Source: Microdochium bolleyi (Eukaryota > Ascomycota > Sordariomycetes > Xylariales > Microdochiaceae). Taken from it: a DNA stretch of 64,000 nucleotides. The translations under genes were made by a program, and so were the position numbers. The stretch covers positions 439,524 through 503,523 of the forward strand of contig KQ964245.1 of NCBI GenBank assembly GCA_001566295.1, written 5' to 3'. The notes beneath the pieces were generated by a model. That model saw only the letters and a list, made by a program, of their open reading frames with translations. It had not been told where the DNA came from and did not search any database. Below are positions 32,082-44,200 of the stretch, piece by piece; position 1 is the stretch's first letter; each line of letters opens with the position of its first letter.

Positions 32082-33888
32082 ATGACTATCCTGTCCAAGC
32101 TCGTGCTCGATGCCGGCGAGGTGCCGGCCAGCGTATGGCTGCTTCTTGCCACAGCCTCCGCTGCCACTCTGGTCAAGCTCCTCTGGCGACCCAGCATACC
32201 CAAGAACGCCCCCAAGTGGTGGAGGGAGAATGACTGGCCCATCCTCGGCGCCCTCCGCTTCTACTCGGCTCGCCCAGACTTCATGCTCAACGCCGCGAGG
32301 CATACGCCAGGCGGCAACTTCAGCTTCTACATCGGCAAGAAACACCTTGTCGCCCTCACCGGCGAGGAGGGCCGCAAGACGTATTTTGATAACAAAGATC
32401 TCGGCTTCTCAGAAGGGTGGGTCCCCACGATCCATTACGTATAACTCAACCTCGATATACTGACTGTCGTTCCTCTCAAGCTTTGCCGAGCTTCTGACTG
32501 GCCAGCCAGCAGCTCCCGCTCAGATGGAGCGCTTCAGCCAGTGGTTCGCGAAATCACTTCTTGCCATGCTCAAGAAGGACCAGTTCGTCAGGAACCTCGA
32601 CGCCCTGACTGGCGACACGAGGAGCATGTTCGAATCTATAGGCGCGATAGAGCCTTGCGCGGCCAACCCAGAGTGGCGGGTGATGGACCCGTTCCATCAT
32701 CTCTATAGAACCGTCTATAAGTTGACCATGCGCACCGTCGGGGCAGAGGATATTGCCGAGGACCCAAAGCTGCTCGAGGAGACCCTCGAGCATTTCGAGA
32801 CGTTTGAGAGCCTGAGCTCCCTCACCAGAATCATATTCCCATGGATGCCCACTTACAACTACGTCAGGCGCATGTACAAGGGCGCACGCCTGGCCATGGT
32901 ATTCAAGACTATTATCGCGAAGCGTAAGGAGACGGGCAAGAAGCGACACGATGCCCTCCAGTACCTAATCGACCAGGGCGGTGACCTTCAGGATGTCATT
33001 GCCGTAAGTCGAAACCGGCAGGTCATCTTTGGAGATTTTCCTTTCACTAACCCTTGTCTTGGAGAACAGTTCGTCATTGCCGCGCTGTTCGCCGGCCTGC
33101 TCAACAGCGGCATCAACGCCGGCTGGATCCCCGTCTTCCTGACGCAGAACGAGGAGTGGATGGCCCGCGTGCGTGCCGAGGTCGACGGCGTGGTCGCCAA
33201 GCGCCGGAAGACCCCGCAGCAGTCCGCGGCCGACGTGCTCGACACCCTGAGCATCGAGGACTGGGAGGCCGAGTTCCCCATGGCGGACCTGTGCCTGCGC
33301 GAGAGCATCCGCTTCGCCCTCCCCGGCGCGTCCTTCCGCAAGAACCTCTCCGGCCGCGACATCGAGATCGGCGGCTCCGGGGGCCAGGTGATCCCCAATG
33401 GCGCGTTCGCCACGTACCTCCTCGAGGATGTGCACTTCAACCCGGACGTCTACAGCGACATGAACACGTTCGACCCGAGCCGGTACCTCGAGGACCGCGC
33501 GGAGGACAAGAAGGCTGCGCACGCGTACTTGGGTTGGGGTTCAGGTCGTCATCCTTGTTGTAAGTCCCATCCCCCCTTCCCCCCTTAACGAACCGTTCCT
33601 CGTACCTCTCGGAACACCCCGCCCCCTTCCCGCAAGATGACTGACAATAGTTGTGTAGTGGGCATGCGATTCGCCAAGCTCGAGAACGCCCTGATCCTCG
33701 CGTATTTTGTCGCCATGTACGAGTTTGAGCTCGCGGCCGACGCGCAGGGCAACCCGGCCACGAAGGCCCCGCCGCTGCCCAACCGCCTCGAGAACGCGGC
33801 GCAGAAGCCCGCCGAGACGCAGTGGCTGCGCTTCAAGCCCAGGACGGACGCCGCGGCTGTGGGGCAGGTCTCCGCCGCCGCGGCGTAG
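32082..33888 (+). CDS. Cytochrome P450 monooxygenase
   Basis: Exons 32082-32416, 32481-33003, 33070-33559 and 33659-33888 encode 525 residues; introns are 64, 66 and 99 nt. The last intron falls just after the haem-ligand Cys codon, giving GWGSGRHPC|LGMRFAK (Cys449). A single membrane anchor lies at about 14-35. ESIR (about 364-367) is the K-helix ExxR, and FDPSRYL the PERF-region equivalent. The I-helix reads ALFAGLLNSGINAGW: the usual AGxxT becomes AGLLN, so the acid/Thr pair that helps oxygen activation is not seen. The general layout recalls CYP51-like or CYP7/8-like fungal P450s, but I cannot give a family or substrate. No biosynthetic neighbours are present, so a cluster role is not supported. 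Confidence 0.93.
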
Positions 33889-34791
33889 TCACGCGCTGGG
33901 GACGGCGGGTGAGGTGTTAAGAGACTGTTTGTGTGTACATATATGATGAGAGTTGGGTAAGGTAGCGCTGCGCGCACATATATATATATATATATATGGC
34001 GCATAGCGGACAGTCACTGTAAAGAGAGCAGGAGGAGGAGCAGGAGGAGCAGCTTTCCTGGAGTCTGAAAGGGAAGTGCTGTGCCAGCCAGCACGAGAAG
34101 GCAGGGGCCCCCCCCGAGGGCATAAGTGCGAGCACACAAATGACCCTGGGTCTCCTCCTGCTCGCCTGAGGGAAAATAGAGCATATCGGGATGAGGGACA
34201 TTCATGAATTCACGACACAAGCCAGCAATTTTCAAAGCACAAGTTTAGAGGGTTTTTCGGCAGGACTGATAACCCGCACGTGTCCGACCAGCACTGATCA
34301 AACCCCTCGGGGTGTCTGATAAAATACAATATACAGAGCGAGCAAGATCTTCACACCCGTCGTTGACGAAACACCCTGCTTGTGTGATCTCCCACGTGCC
34401 AGGACGAGAATCGGGGATTGTAGTAGTGGTAGTCTTGTCGTAGTTGTGTTTCAAGCGTATCTTTGTCATTGCTAAATGGCAAGCTATATTGAGGAGCATG
34501 TAGTGAAATAACAAGAGAACGCTCTGCGGAAACCCAATGCCCAATGCATACGAAATTCCGGGCATGCTCGTTCGTGCCCGCCCACACAGACAACCTGGCA
34601 TGCACCCGCCCGAGTCTGCTTCTGCATAGCGTAGATTCCACAACCGCCTTCCCATGCTCCTTGGCCCAGAAGGAGGCCCACCTCGGAGTATCTATCTCCT
34701 GCCCATAGGCGTTGTTTTTGTGCCAGATATCACCATCTCGAAAGCGAACGTCTTTTCCTTGGCCGCATTACCCATGCGCAAGTATCGTTTT
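33889..34791. other. Convergent 3' flanks, P450 and Whi2-like gene
   Basis: It contains the AT microsatellite and a GGA-rich purine tract (34020-34055). No gene is seen. Confidence 0.5.
33978..33997. repeat. (AT)10 microsatellite
   Basis: Twenty bases of alternating A and T lie about 90 bp after the P450 stop codon, in its likely 3' UTR. Confidence 0.9.
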
Positions 34792-36699
34792 TCAGCCCCG
34801 CAGGAACCCGCGCTGCGCATTCCGCGCCTGCTCCGAGGTGTACGCGTCCAGCTTGACCGCGACCAGCACGCACTCGACGGCGCTCTTGCCGCCGCGGGAC
34901 CCCTGGATGCGCAGGCGCCACTGGCCCGTGCGGATCACCCACTCGTCCGGCACGGGGACGCCGTTGGCGCCGGCGCCGGCTATCCAGGCCGTGCTCGTGT
35001 CGATGCGTTTCCTCTTGCGGGAGGGGTGTTGCTGCTGGGCAGCCGCGGCAGCGGTAGTAGTGGGATTGTTGAACCCGTTGCTGAAAGTCGTGGATACTGG
35101 CGACTCTTCCTGCTGGCCCGGGGGGTGGCCGATGGAGGAGGATGTCGACATGGCGTGCGTCATCTCCTCGACGTCCGCGGCCGTGGTGCTGTTGTGCCTC
35201 ATCGTGCCGGCGCTCGGGGAAGAGAACCCCTCAAAGACCGTCCCATCCAGCACGACATGCGCGTCCGGCTCGATGACCACACGCACGAGATCCTCGCTCA
35301 GCGGCGTGTTCCCGGGCGTCGCGGGCTGGCTGCTCGCGCCGCCAGAGGCCATCAGCAGCCCCAGCGGCTGCGTTGTGGGTGGGAGGTTGAGCTTGGTAGC
35401 CACGACCTCAAAGAGTTTCGTGATGCGGGTCTTCACGCTGCCGAAAAACTCGGCGCGCATGAGGGAGGTGTGCAGCTTTGTGCTCTCGCTGCCGATCTCG
35501 AGGACGAGCTCGTACGGCTTGTCGTCCTCGAAGGGCCGCGCGTAGTGGACCCAGGCTGCGAATTGCGGTTCCGGTAGCTGGGGGTTGTGGCTGTTATTGT
35601 TCGTGTGGTTGTGGTTTGTGCTCGTGCTGCCGCTGGGCATGGAGCTCCCCGGGCCAGGGCCTGTTATGGGCGGCGTCGTCACTGAAGATGGCGTGGACGC
35701 TCTCCCGCCGAGGTTGGCCGCCGAGAAGGCCTCGTGGAAGATGGATATGCCAGACTTCAGGATGTCCTCGACGCGAAGGACAATCTCCTCCCGCCGCCGG
35801 GCCTGGTTGTAGCTGATGCTGTGCGGGATGAGTTTCTGCTCTACCTTTTTGAAGTTGAAATACCTGCAGTCCCGCAGCAGGGACGCCCGGTGCGCCTCGT
35901 CACGGATGTGTACAGGGTATCCGCGGAGAAGCTGCATGATCTCGCGGAAGACCTCGGCGGAGCGCTGCGAGACCATAGGCGGCACGATGGATGGCGGGCG
36001 GATGAGGTTCTGCCGCTCGAGTCCCGGGAAGATCTGGCCCGGGCTGGTGAAGAACGCGGCGAAGCCGAGGGAGAAGAAGTTTGGCGAGTTGCCCGGGTCC
36101 TGGAAGAGGTCGCGGTCGAGCTGGAACTCGTGGCCGCCAATGGCGACGAAGATGGACTCCTCGTAGAGCTGGGACATGAGCTTGGGGAGCGTGTAGAACT
36201 GCGCATCCGCGAAGAGGCGGACAAAGTGCTGGCCGTCCTTGGGCTTGATATGGTAGCCCTGGAGGTGCAGCGAAATGTCCTTGAAGGTGACGGGGTCCCG
36301 GTCGATGTAGAGCGTGCGAATTGCCGTTGCGAGATCCTGCCCTTGCTCTTCAGCCTGCCGAATCTGGCATTGGAAGTACTGCGAGAAGTATGATGGGGCT
36401 GCAATCATGGTCAGCACTCAAGTGTCTGGTATTTAGATCAAGGAAGCTAAAGCAAGCTTGTCGTGCTGCGTGCAAGTCACTAGAAGCATAACCATCGATA
36501 CACAGACGGGAGGAGTCATACCATCAGACGATATGGACGCCCCCGAGAGCTTGAACAGGTCGCAGCCGATCTGGATGGGGAAGACGCGCTCATGCGGCAG
36601 GATGCGCGGGATGGAGCCGCTGAGCTGCGACCCGGACGAGGGCATGTTGAACGTGGTGTGCCCGCCCTTCGGGGTCTCCTTGCGTGCCGGTTCGCTCAT
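34792..36699 (-). CDS. whi2: Tandem BTB/POZ (KCTD-like) protein, probable Whi2 homologue
   Basis: Exons 36522-36699 and 34792-36398 (intron 123 nt) encode 594 residues. The ATG at 36699 begins MSEPARKETPKGG; the frame is open upstream only from a GTG. Two BTB-like units are visible: the first at about 33-105 (VFPIQIGCDLFKLSGASISSD|APSYFSQYF...YIDRDPVTFKDISLHLQGY), the second at about 130-250 (SIFVAIGGHEFQLDRDLF, then SPNFFSLGFAAFF and FREIMQLLRGYPV). A Ser/Thr/Asn-rich linker and a conserved C-terminal region (WVHYARPFEDDKPYELVLEI) follow. The SPGN-type SPNFF...GF block recalls yeast Whi2, a partner of Psr phosphatases in stress response and low-amino-acid TORC1 control. The Whi2 assignment is from memory of that block; BTB homology is firmer. 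Confidence 0.7.
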
Positions 36700-37860
36700 G
36701 ATGGCTCCTTGGTCTGTCACTTATCTGCTGGAAGAGAGGTTGTGCCTGTAAGTGCTGGTGGGCGGAGCTTGATGGACGTGCTGGGCCGCAACGGCGTCGC
36801 CCCGTTCGCTCAACGAACCGCACACAAGCTGTTCTCTGCGCTTCGTGGCGGGGAGAGCACACGACACGCCACGCTCGGCAGAGGTTGTCAGAGGGCGGCC
36901 ATGTCCCAGTGAAGCTGCTGCGATGTTCAGGTTTGAGGCTGGGCGGAGGTCCGGACAGGACGGGTTCCGATTGGGGCGAGCCGGTCTTGAACTGGGGCTC
37001 CCGAGGCACGTTCCGCTGGCGGTCTCTTGTTGTCCAACACTGCTGCAAGTGGCGTCCGCAGCGAAGAGTTCATGTGACAAAGTTCGACAGCAGGATCCAG
37101 CCCGATAACGCTTCCCTCTGGACGAGAAAGGAAAACGTATGTGTGCGTGTGCGGGCGCGCCTGCAAAATCCCGGGCTCACGTGTATCGGCCGGGTGACGG
37201 GCTTGGAGACGACAAATTGCGGCTTATGGAGGAGGATCCTACCCTGAGCTGAGTCCTCAGGCACATGCCTCCTGCTGCCGCTCCATCTCCTCCCCCGGGA
37301 TAGGTAAAGGCTGACAAAGCAATGGCTGGTCGGCCAGGTGTGGGGCAGATAGGTACACCTTCACCCCCTCGGCGCGAACCCCAGACTGGTGGTCAGAACC
37401 CTGTTTCAATGTCGGTCGGCAGCAGAGACAGACACTCACAGTCGCTCCCTCGCAAGCACTGCTTCATCTGGGGGGCATCGGGTGGCCTGCGGTGAGACAG
37501 CGTCGCATCCCGTGATTAAGCGTAATTGGGCAATCTACTGGAGATTTGTCTATGGAGGAAACGAAACCACCAAAATGCCACCAAGAAACAAACAGCGAGA
37601 ACGCTCCCTTGATGATGAACTCCAGGCGAGCTGAGCATAAGGGATCAAACAGCGAAAGACCAAAGTGCAATAATCAAGTCGTGACAAAAACATCCATGCG
37701 TCAAGTTGTCCATGTCCTCCGTGACGCCGTTGAAAATGCCAAGAACCAAACAAAAAGCTCCAGGCTGGAGGGCAAGAGCGCCATCCTCAAGCTCCAGTAG
37801 GTGAGCAGAAAAGCATCATACAGTGTTGTGCGGACAGCTTGAGACCGCTCGTCTTGCGGC
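36700..37860. other. Upstream of the Whi2-like gene, 3' of the coiled-coil gene
   Basis: No gene is seen on either strand. Confidence 0.5.
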
Positions 37861-40021
37861 TCACGATCTCGCCTTGGTCACACGCCCGGCAGGCGCGCTG
37901 ATGTCCCGTCTCTCCCCCAGACCGGTGATCATCTGCTTCCGAGGCGTCATCGCGCCCTGCATGGCGCTCCTCGCCCGGCCGCGGCGGGCTTTGATCTGGG
38001 CCAGCGCCTCCTCTCGCGTCATCGTCGGCGTGAGAGCCGGGTTGTTGACATCAAACGACGGCTCTCCGCGTGCGAACTTGAGGACCTTGCGAGGCTCGGC
38101 GGCGGCGGCCTCTTCCTCATCTTCCCGTATCGCGACGGTCGTGGTCGTCGTGACGGTGTAGAATGCTGCCGAGGTGTGAGGGCGCTCCTCGAGCTCTGCC
38201 GCCTCGTCAATCACCTTTTCATCTTCCTCCTGCTCCTCGACCTTGACGGGAGAGTCTGGCGAGATCGTCTCGGCGTCGGACAAGTCCTCGGCTTCCGCGT
38301 CGGTCATGGGCGCATCGCCAGTTGTCGTGGGGATGTCGATGTTCATGGGCTCCTGGTGGACATCGCTCTCCCGCGGAGCATTTAGCAGGGACAAGAGCGA
38401 CGTGCGCTCCTTGACCATCATGGCGAACGAGGGCGGCTCGACAGAAGGCGTCCGCGCAAATGCCCGCGACATCTCTTCATCCTCTTCGTCTTCATCTTCC
38501 TCCTCTTTTGCTTGTATGTCCGCTACAGGAGACGCCGGTACTGATTCGGGAGCGTCTTGGACCCCTTTTACTGGAGTCTCTTGCAGCTTCTGCTCGTGCT
38601 CCTTGTTCATGGCTGCGAGATCTTGCTGCGAGAGTGTGCGGAAGATGCCTTCCGAGGGGACAAAGATGGTGCTGCGTCTCGGCTCCTTCGGCAGCTTCTT
38701 CTGGGCCGGGCTCGGCAGCTTCTCGACGACCGGGGACGCGGGAGCTTCGGTCGTTGCAATCACGGGGACCTCAGACCGGCGCGCCGGACTAGAGAGCTGT
38801 GGCGTGAGGCTCTTCTTCCTGCCGAGGATGATGTGGTCCGCAGGGTCGACAATCGCCACCGGGCCGGAGCGCTCCTTGCGCACGGAGCCCGAGAGACTTC
38901 TCCGCTTGCGTGCTGATGCGCAGGAGCAGACCTTGAGCTGGCACTCGGCCTCCAGGAACTCGATCTGCTCGATGGCGCGGTCCGCCCGCTTTCTCTCCCA
39001 TTGCCACAAGCGCGTCAGGTCGTCGATCTCGGCCTCGCTGGCAGCCGACGAAACAATATCGACAGCCGATAGTGACGGGCGGGGTGATTTCCGCTTCGGC
39101 GAAGCGAATTCGTCGTCCTCGGCAGCTGGCGCAGGCAGCGGCAGGCGTCCCTCCGCCGCTATCCTCGCCACCTCTTCGTTCTTAGCGAGAGTTTTGAACG
39201 CGTCTCGCTCCTGCTCGACGACCTTGATCCGCTCCAGCGCCTCGTCGAGCTGCTCCTGCACGCCAACGATCTGGTACCGGGCAGAGAAGGCCTCCTGCTC
39301 GCGAGCCTTGCTGCGCTCCTTCTCCCGCTCCAGAACTTCCTCTGCGGTCTTTGTGGCAGCGCGGGCAGACTTGAGCTCTTCTTGCAGTTTCACTATTGTT
39401 GACTGTGATTTGAATGTCTCTTTTCGCGCGCGCCTAATCTCCTTCTCCCACAGGGCTTGTGTGTGAGAGAAAGTCTCCTTGGCTCGGCCGTAGTTCTCCT
39501 GCAAGCTCGCAAAAAACGCCCAAGGTCAGTTCATGTTCTCACATCACAAGGGGCCCAGTCACATCCACGGGGGAAAGTATAGTACACACCATGACAGTCT
39601 CGAGCCGCTCCCCGACCTTGCGTTCTCTCTCGCGGCCCTCCTCCACGGCGCTCCGCAGCGAGCGCGCCTCCTCGCGGTACCTGCGCATCTCGCCCTCTGC
39701 CTCCTCGCGGCCGAGCATCGCGCGCCGCAGCGCCGCGTCGGCCGTCTTGCGCTCGAGCTGCTTGGTCATGTTCATGTGCGCGGCGGAGCCGTGCGCGCTG
39801 GCGATCTGGTTGAACTGCCGGATCTTATCATGCACCTCGCTGTCGCGGTGGCTGCTGTGGTGGACGTGGTTCTCAGAGGACCGGTGGATGGACGCGAAGA
39901 GTGGCGGTGTGCCGGGAGTTGTGGGTTGCTGCTGCTGCTGCTGGTTGAAGCGCTCTGGTGACATAGCCACCAGCGGTGAGGGCGATCCGGGCGAACCCGG
40001 TGGGCTGCAGCTTTCCTCCAT
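37861..40021 (-). CDS. Unrecognised coiled-coil protein
   Basis: Exons 39590-40021 and 37861-39498 (intron 91 nt) encode 689 residues. After a Pro/Gln-rich start, residues about 70-265 are one long charged helix with heptad character (KQLERKTADAALRRAM, EEAEGEMRRYREEARSLRSA, VKLQEELKSARAATKTAEEV). Short helices, a basic island CSCASARKRRSL (about 338-349) and a long acidic, Pro/Ser-rich tail follow, with many SP/TP sites (SPKRKSP, SPDSPVK, TPRKQM). The C-terminus TMTREEALAQIKARRGRAR looks conserved. Such a layout is common in cytoskeletal, septum or spindle-pole scaffolds and in CDK targets, but I cannot place it in a family. Confidence 0.8.
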
Positions 40022-40697
40022 CTGGACGCTGCTTGCGGTGTGGATGCGGTGTGCCTGATTGTGAATGCGGTGCCGTCAAGATGCGGTGTGTGGTCGGCAA
40101 AGCGAGTTTGTCTGAATGCCAATCCTCAGGCTGGTGGGTGTCAAGTAGCTCAATATGGCTGTCGTTGATGGTGAAACTCGAAAGTGGCATGTAGTGGGAG
40201 CCAAAGCCTCCTTGGGGTGTGATTGATAATGACGGCTCTAAGTCCAAGCTGTGCGTGGCGTGTGGAGGTGCATCAATATCGCGTGTTTACAAGCCCGGGG
40301 TCGATTATTGCCTGATGGGTGGGCTTGACGTTGGTTGGTTGCCCTGGCGACCACCGCCTCCCGCGCGGGGTTCCGCCCACCGGTGCAGATAACTCATTGC
40401 ATTTGAACCCTTGGTTTATGAGATTACATGGTTGTATATACTCGGTCCATAGGTTCATTGACAATATTCTCTAATCCATGCTATCACGAAGGAAATCGTC
40501 GCCTTACATCAATGTCCCCGTCGACACGCGAGAAAGTAGTGACCGCTCATGTCGTTCTCTTTGGAATCCGTCGAACTCCAGCGATCACCAACAGTCTAGC
40601 ATTATGGCCTGAGTATATATCGAGCCTCCCTTCTTCAAAGTGGACGCATCCGCAATACTAGTAGTGCAAGCCTTCCACCAATATCCGTCCTCATCCC
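40022..40697. other. Upstream of the coiled-coil gene, 3' of GNAT gene
   Basis: No gene is seen. Confidence 0.5.
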
Positions 40698-41237
40698 CTA
40701 CTCCTCGGCCTCCTCTTCCCTCCCGGGGACCTGCAACAACCGACACATCCCCAACCCCGCGGGCATCGTCTCGCGGAACCCGTTGCGCGCGTAGAGTTTC
40801 CTGCCAGGCGGATCCGCGGTGAGCGTGACGTACGCCTGGCCCCTGGCCGCGTGCGAGTTAACCCGCGCCACGAGCGTCTTGACGATGGCGTCGCCCAGCC
40901 CGCGCCGCTGGTGGTCGGGGAGCACCGCGATGTCCGCGATGACAAAGTACCACCCGCCGTCGCCGATGATGCGGCCCATGGCCACTGCTTTTCTTGGCTG
41001 TGGGCCGATGGGCTTGCCATTCTTGTTGGAAGTAGCAGTGTCGTCGTCATTCTCAGCCACGGTGATGTACACCCCATACCAGCTCCCACCGGGCACCATG
41101 GCGCCCTGCCCCGGAGACACAGGGGTGAGGCCGGAGGCCTTGCGGAGGTTGAGATATTCCGCTAGCGGCGGGTAGCCTTCCTGCATCGTGTAACCAGCCG
41201 GGAGAGGCGCCGCGCCGGCGTCGCTTGTGGTGTCCAT
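40698..41237 (-). CDS. GNAT-family N-acetyltransferase
   Basis: This intronless gene encodes 179 residues. The GNAT core is at about 60-165: GSWYGVYITV and AVAMGRIIGDGGWYFVIADIAVLPDHQ, then the acetyl-CoA loop RRGLGDAIV (motif A, R/Q-x-x-G-x-G type) and KLYARNGFRE (motif B). It is closest in style to small-molecule or bacterial-type acetyltransferases spread through moulds. The substrate cannot be told. No targeting signal is visible. It lies on the same strand as the coiled-coil gene, 0.7 kb upstream of it. Confidence 0.88.
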   Translation of the reverse strand: MDTTSDAGAAPLPAGYTMQEGYPPLAEYLNLRKASGLTPVSPGQGAMVPGGSWYGVYITVAENDDDTATSNKNGKPIGPQPRKAVAMGRIIGDGGWYFVIADIAVLPDHQRRGLGDAIVKTLVARVNSHAARGQAYVTLTADPPGRKLYARNGFRETMPAGLGMCRLLQVPGREEEAEE

Positions 41238-44200
41238 GCCTGGCTGTTGGGGTGTGTCGAGTGCGTATATCAGACAGTCTCCAAGGCTAAGTCTCCAAGG
41301 CTACTGCGTGGTAATGCTGAGGCTCAGAAGGTTGTAATCTTGGTCTTGGTCTTGATGTGTCTGGTTTTGATAGCTTTGAACAGCGACAGAAGCCCCCTCG
41401 ACGACATTTCTGCCTGCCCAGTTGGAAGCTCTCCGCAGAGCTCCACCTTGCGACCGGTAGAGAAGCCGAAGCCGAAGCCGTTCTCAAGAGTAAGATGCCC
41501 GTAAGCTTACCTAACATCAGTGTCGCGATCAACGAGAAAATCAAGGAATAGTGCACATTGAAACCTCCAAAGGCATGCGTACTCCAGAGTGCGCAGCTGG
41601 CAGCTCCTGATACACGCCCTCCGCTGAACTCCGCGTACATACTCATGCGTCTCACTGCTTGACCTCGCGAAAGAATGACAGGTCGTGGACAGAAGGACAA
41701 AGGGTTTTGCATTTTGCTTTTCCTCGCAACCCCCACCCTCGCGACGTATTTGGGGGTTGAGCTGTCACTTTCCCATGGGATACGTTGCCTAGCCGCATGC
41801 TCCGCTTCGTCGAGACGATAGAGCCGCTGCTCTCCACCGAAATGAACATTAGAGTCGAATATGATGCTCTTCTTTGTCATCTGCACATGCAACGCCAGCT
41901 TTCAGAACAATCCCTGCGCCGATCGCGTAGGTACGTTACGTACACACGACCCGGGCCGTGTTCCAGATTCTTGCGTTCCCGGCCAATTTCTCTCGCAGCC
42001 CAGTCCCGCGTCCACCACAGCATAACCATTTACCCCGTAACTCGGGCAGGTAGTATGTGAGGCAATGAGAAGGCGGTAGACTCGCAGATACTGGAGCAGG
42101 CACGTCAAGGCAGAAGAAGCATATCGAATGACCTAATTTGCAAAGGCGCACACGCACAGCTGTGGCGTTCGTGACGGCGCGATATGTGGATTTTGCCCTT
42201 GACAGTCACCGAGACCCAAAGGTGACGCAGATAAAGGGGAAGCGGGCCGCTTGGCGTACTCCGGATGTTGCTTTTCCAGTGGAGATGCGGATGTCTGAGG
42301 GATGACGACATCCAACGGCCCACCAACTTGGACAGCTTTGCAGAGTACCACAACGACAAACATGAAGTCATTGTCGAGGGACAAGGTCTGTGCTTTTTCC
42401 ATGATCGCGTTCCAAGGCAGGGTGATGGATTTGCTCTCGTGCTCGACATGTGTGTTGATGGGGTTTTGTCCAGGAGATAGATGTGGGTGGTGCCACAAAG
42501 GTCTCGACGCGTGTCTCTCCACGCCAATCAAGGTCAACTCGTAGGGTCAGGTACGAGACGAAAGTTTGCATGGCTCCAGGAGTAAAGCGAAAAAGCCAGA
42601 GCCAGAAGATGCCAGGGAGTGTCGAGATGAGCTCATGATTGGTCTTGGTTGTTGCACTATCTTGGCTTCATGACATGCACGCGCGATGTCCACTTGCTCT
42701 GGCTGATGCGAATCATGGTCAGTGACCCGTCGGTCTGGTTCCAGCGACGATCCTAGGCCCTACATCCCCAGCAAACCCTAATGCCTGCACGTCTTCATGA
42801 TTTGGCGGCCGGTTAGGTCGCTCAGTATGGCGTCCTGTGCGTGCGATTAAGGAGTCCCGGTCAGCCAACTAACAACGGTGATGCACTCGTGCACTCCCTG
42901 CCAACCGTCAGACTGATGTCGACGGGATGGTATAACGCCGGAGGTTGAACGGTCCCTCGCACGTGTTTGGTGGTCTCGAGGAGAAAAGGGGCCATTTTGT
43001 GGTTCGAGCCCCTAGACTGATGTCATCCCGCTGCGAGCAGACTGAATGAGTGGCTGGTCTCAACCTCCACCAATGTCAGACGTCTAGCTAGTCTGCTTAC
43101 TAGAAGAAGAGCACGTTGAGTAATGATCTCATCCGCACTCGGTTGCAGTGCCGATGTTGCGCGAGCTTCTCACGCCTGGGGCTAACCACCGATGACCGGT
43201 CATGCTTGATGCAGAGGCCCTCGCAGAGTGTCCATGTAGTTCGATGGGCTCCCGCTCTCGTGTGGAACTCAAGCCTCTGCCTCCCTTTGCATATGCAGTG
43301 AGGGCTCGCTAATTAAGTTTCCAAGCCTCACCTTAGAAAACGCGGGAGGTATTCTAGAACTCGGAATGCGGCGACGCATGACTCGTAATGCAAGAAACGG
43401 CCGCTTGCCACAAAAGGTCCCTCTCCTCCCTCGCCGTTCAATAGGCTAAGGACGGTCCCTTTTGTGAGCCGCTAGATTGATCGTGGAGATGCTCCAAAGC
43501 CGTAGACAGTCGCGGCACCCGCGGACTCGAGGCACGGCACAGCGTGTGACTGGCCTCGCGATTCGTTGCGACAATGCCTGAACGGGAGCGGGGAAGGGCA
43601 CACACCCTTGTCAGGCTTCTAGCTCTGCTGATTGGATCTTGTGGGATGTGCTGGAGATGCGGGTAACCATATGCACACTTGCTGCAGGTGTGTGTCTGTT
43701 CGCGATGAAGCCGAGTGCAGCTATTCGGCAGCGAGATCTCGGTGCGACCCTGGCCTGCAGACCGTTGTGGGCTGCAGCAGGCCAGCATCTGATGTCGTTT
43801 CTCCGAGTCGACAGGTGATGCTACGCCATGAGGGCAGCGGACCAGTCACAAATATTGTCCTGGGTCGAGTTGCGAGGCGGAAGGAGCCCCGGGCGCGGCG
43901 TGGGCACATGGCCTGGGGGGCAACTAAAGTTTAGCACACGGGCGAGCTGCAGACAGGGGAGCACAGCTGGCGGTGATGCGAGCAGCAGATGCCACCCTTG
44001 GGAACGCTGTGGTCGGGGCATATACATGGCGTAATCTCTGATTCTGTCATCATGTCCCCAGGCCCGCAGCAGGCCGTGTCCGTCCTCCGTAACGTACTCG
44101 GTGCTCCGTCCTGGGACTCGGAACAAGACAGCCTCTGAAACACTGGGCCACCACCGGTCTCGCCGTCCAGCCACCCACCCGCCTGGGACTGGCCCTCGGC

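Noticed and set aside
32082..33888. Secondary-metabolite cluster around the P450
   Set aside because: No synthase, transferase, transporter or cluster regulator lies within the flanking sequence; the neighbours are a ribosomal protein and a BTB protein.
38243..39466. 407-aa Ser-rich open frame on the plus strand
   Set aside because: It is the mirror of the coiled-coil gene (Glu/Arg codons read as Ser/Leu).
42105..42544. Possible small gene in either direction
   Set aside because: Overlapping frames of about 70-140 aa on both strands, none with splice-joined extension or recognisable content.
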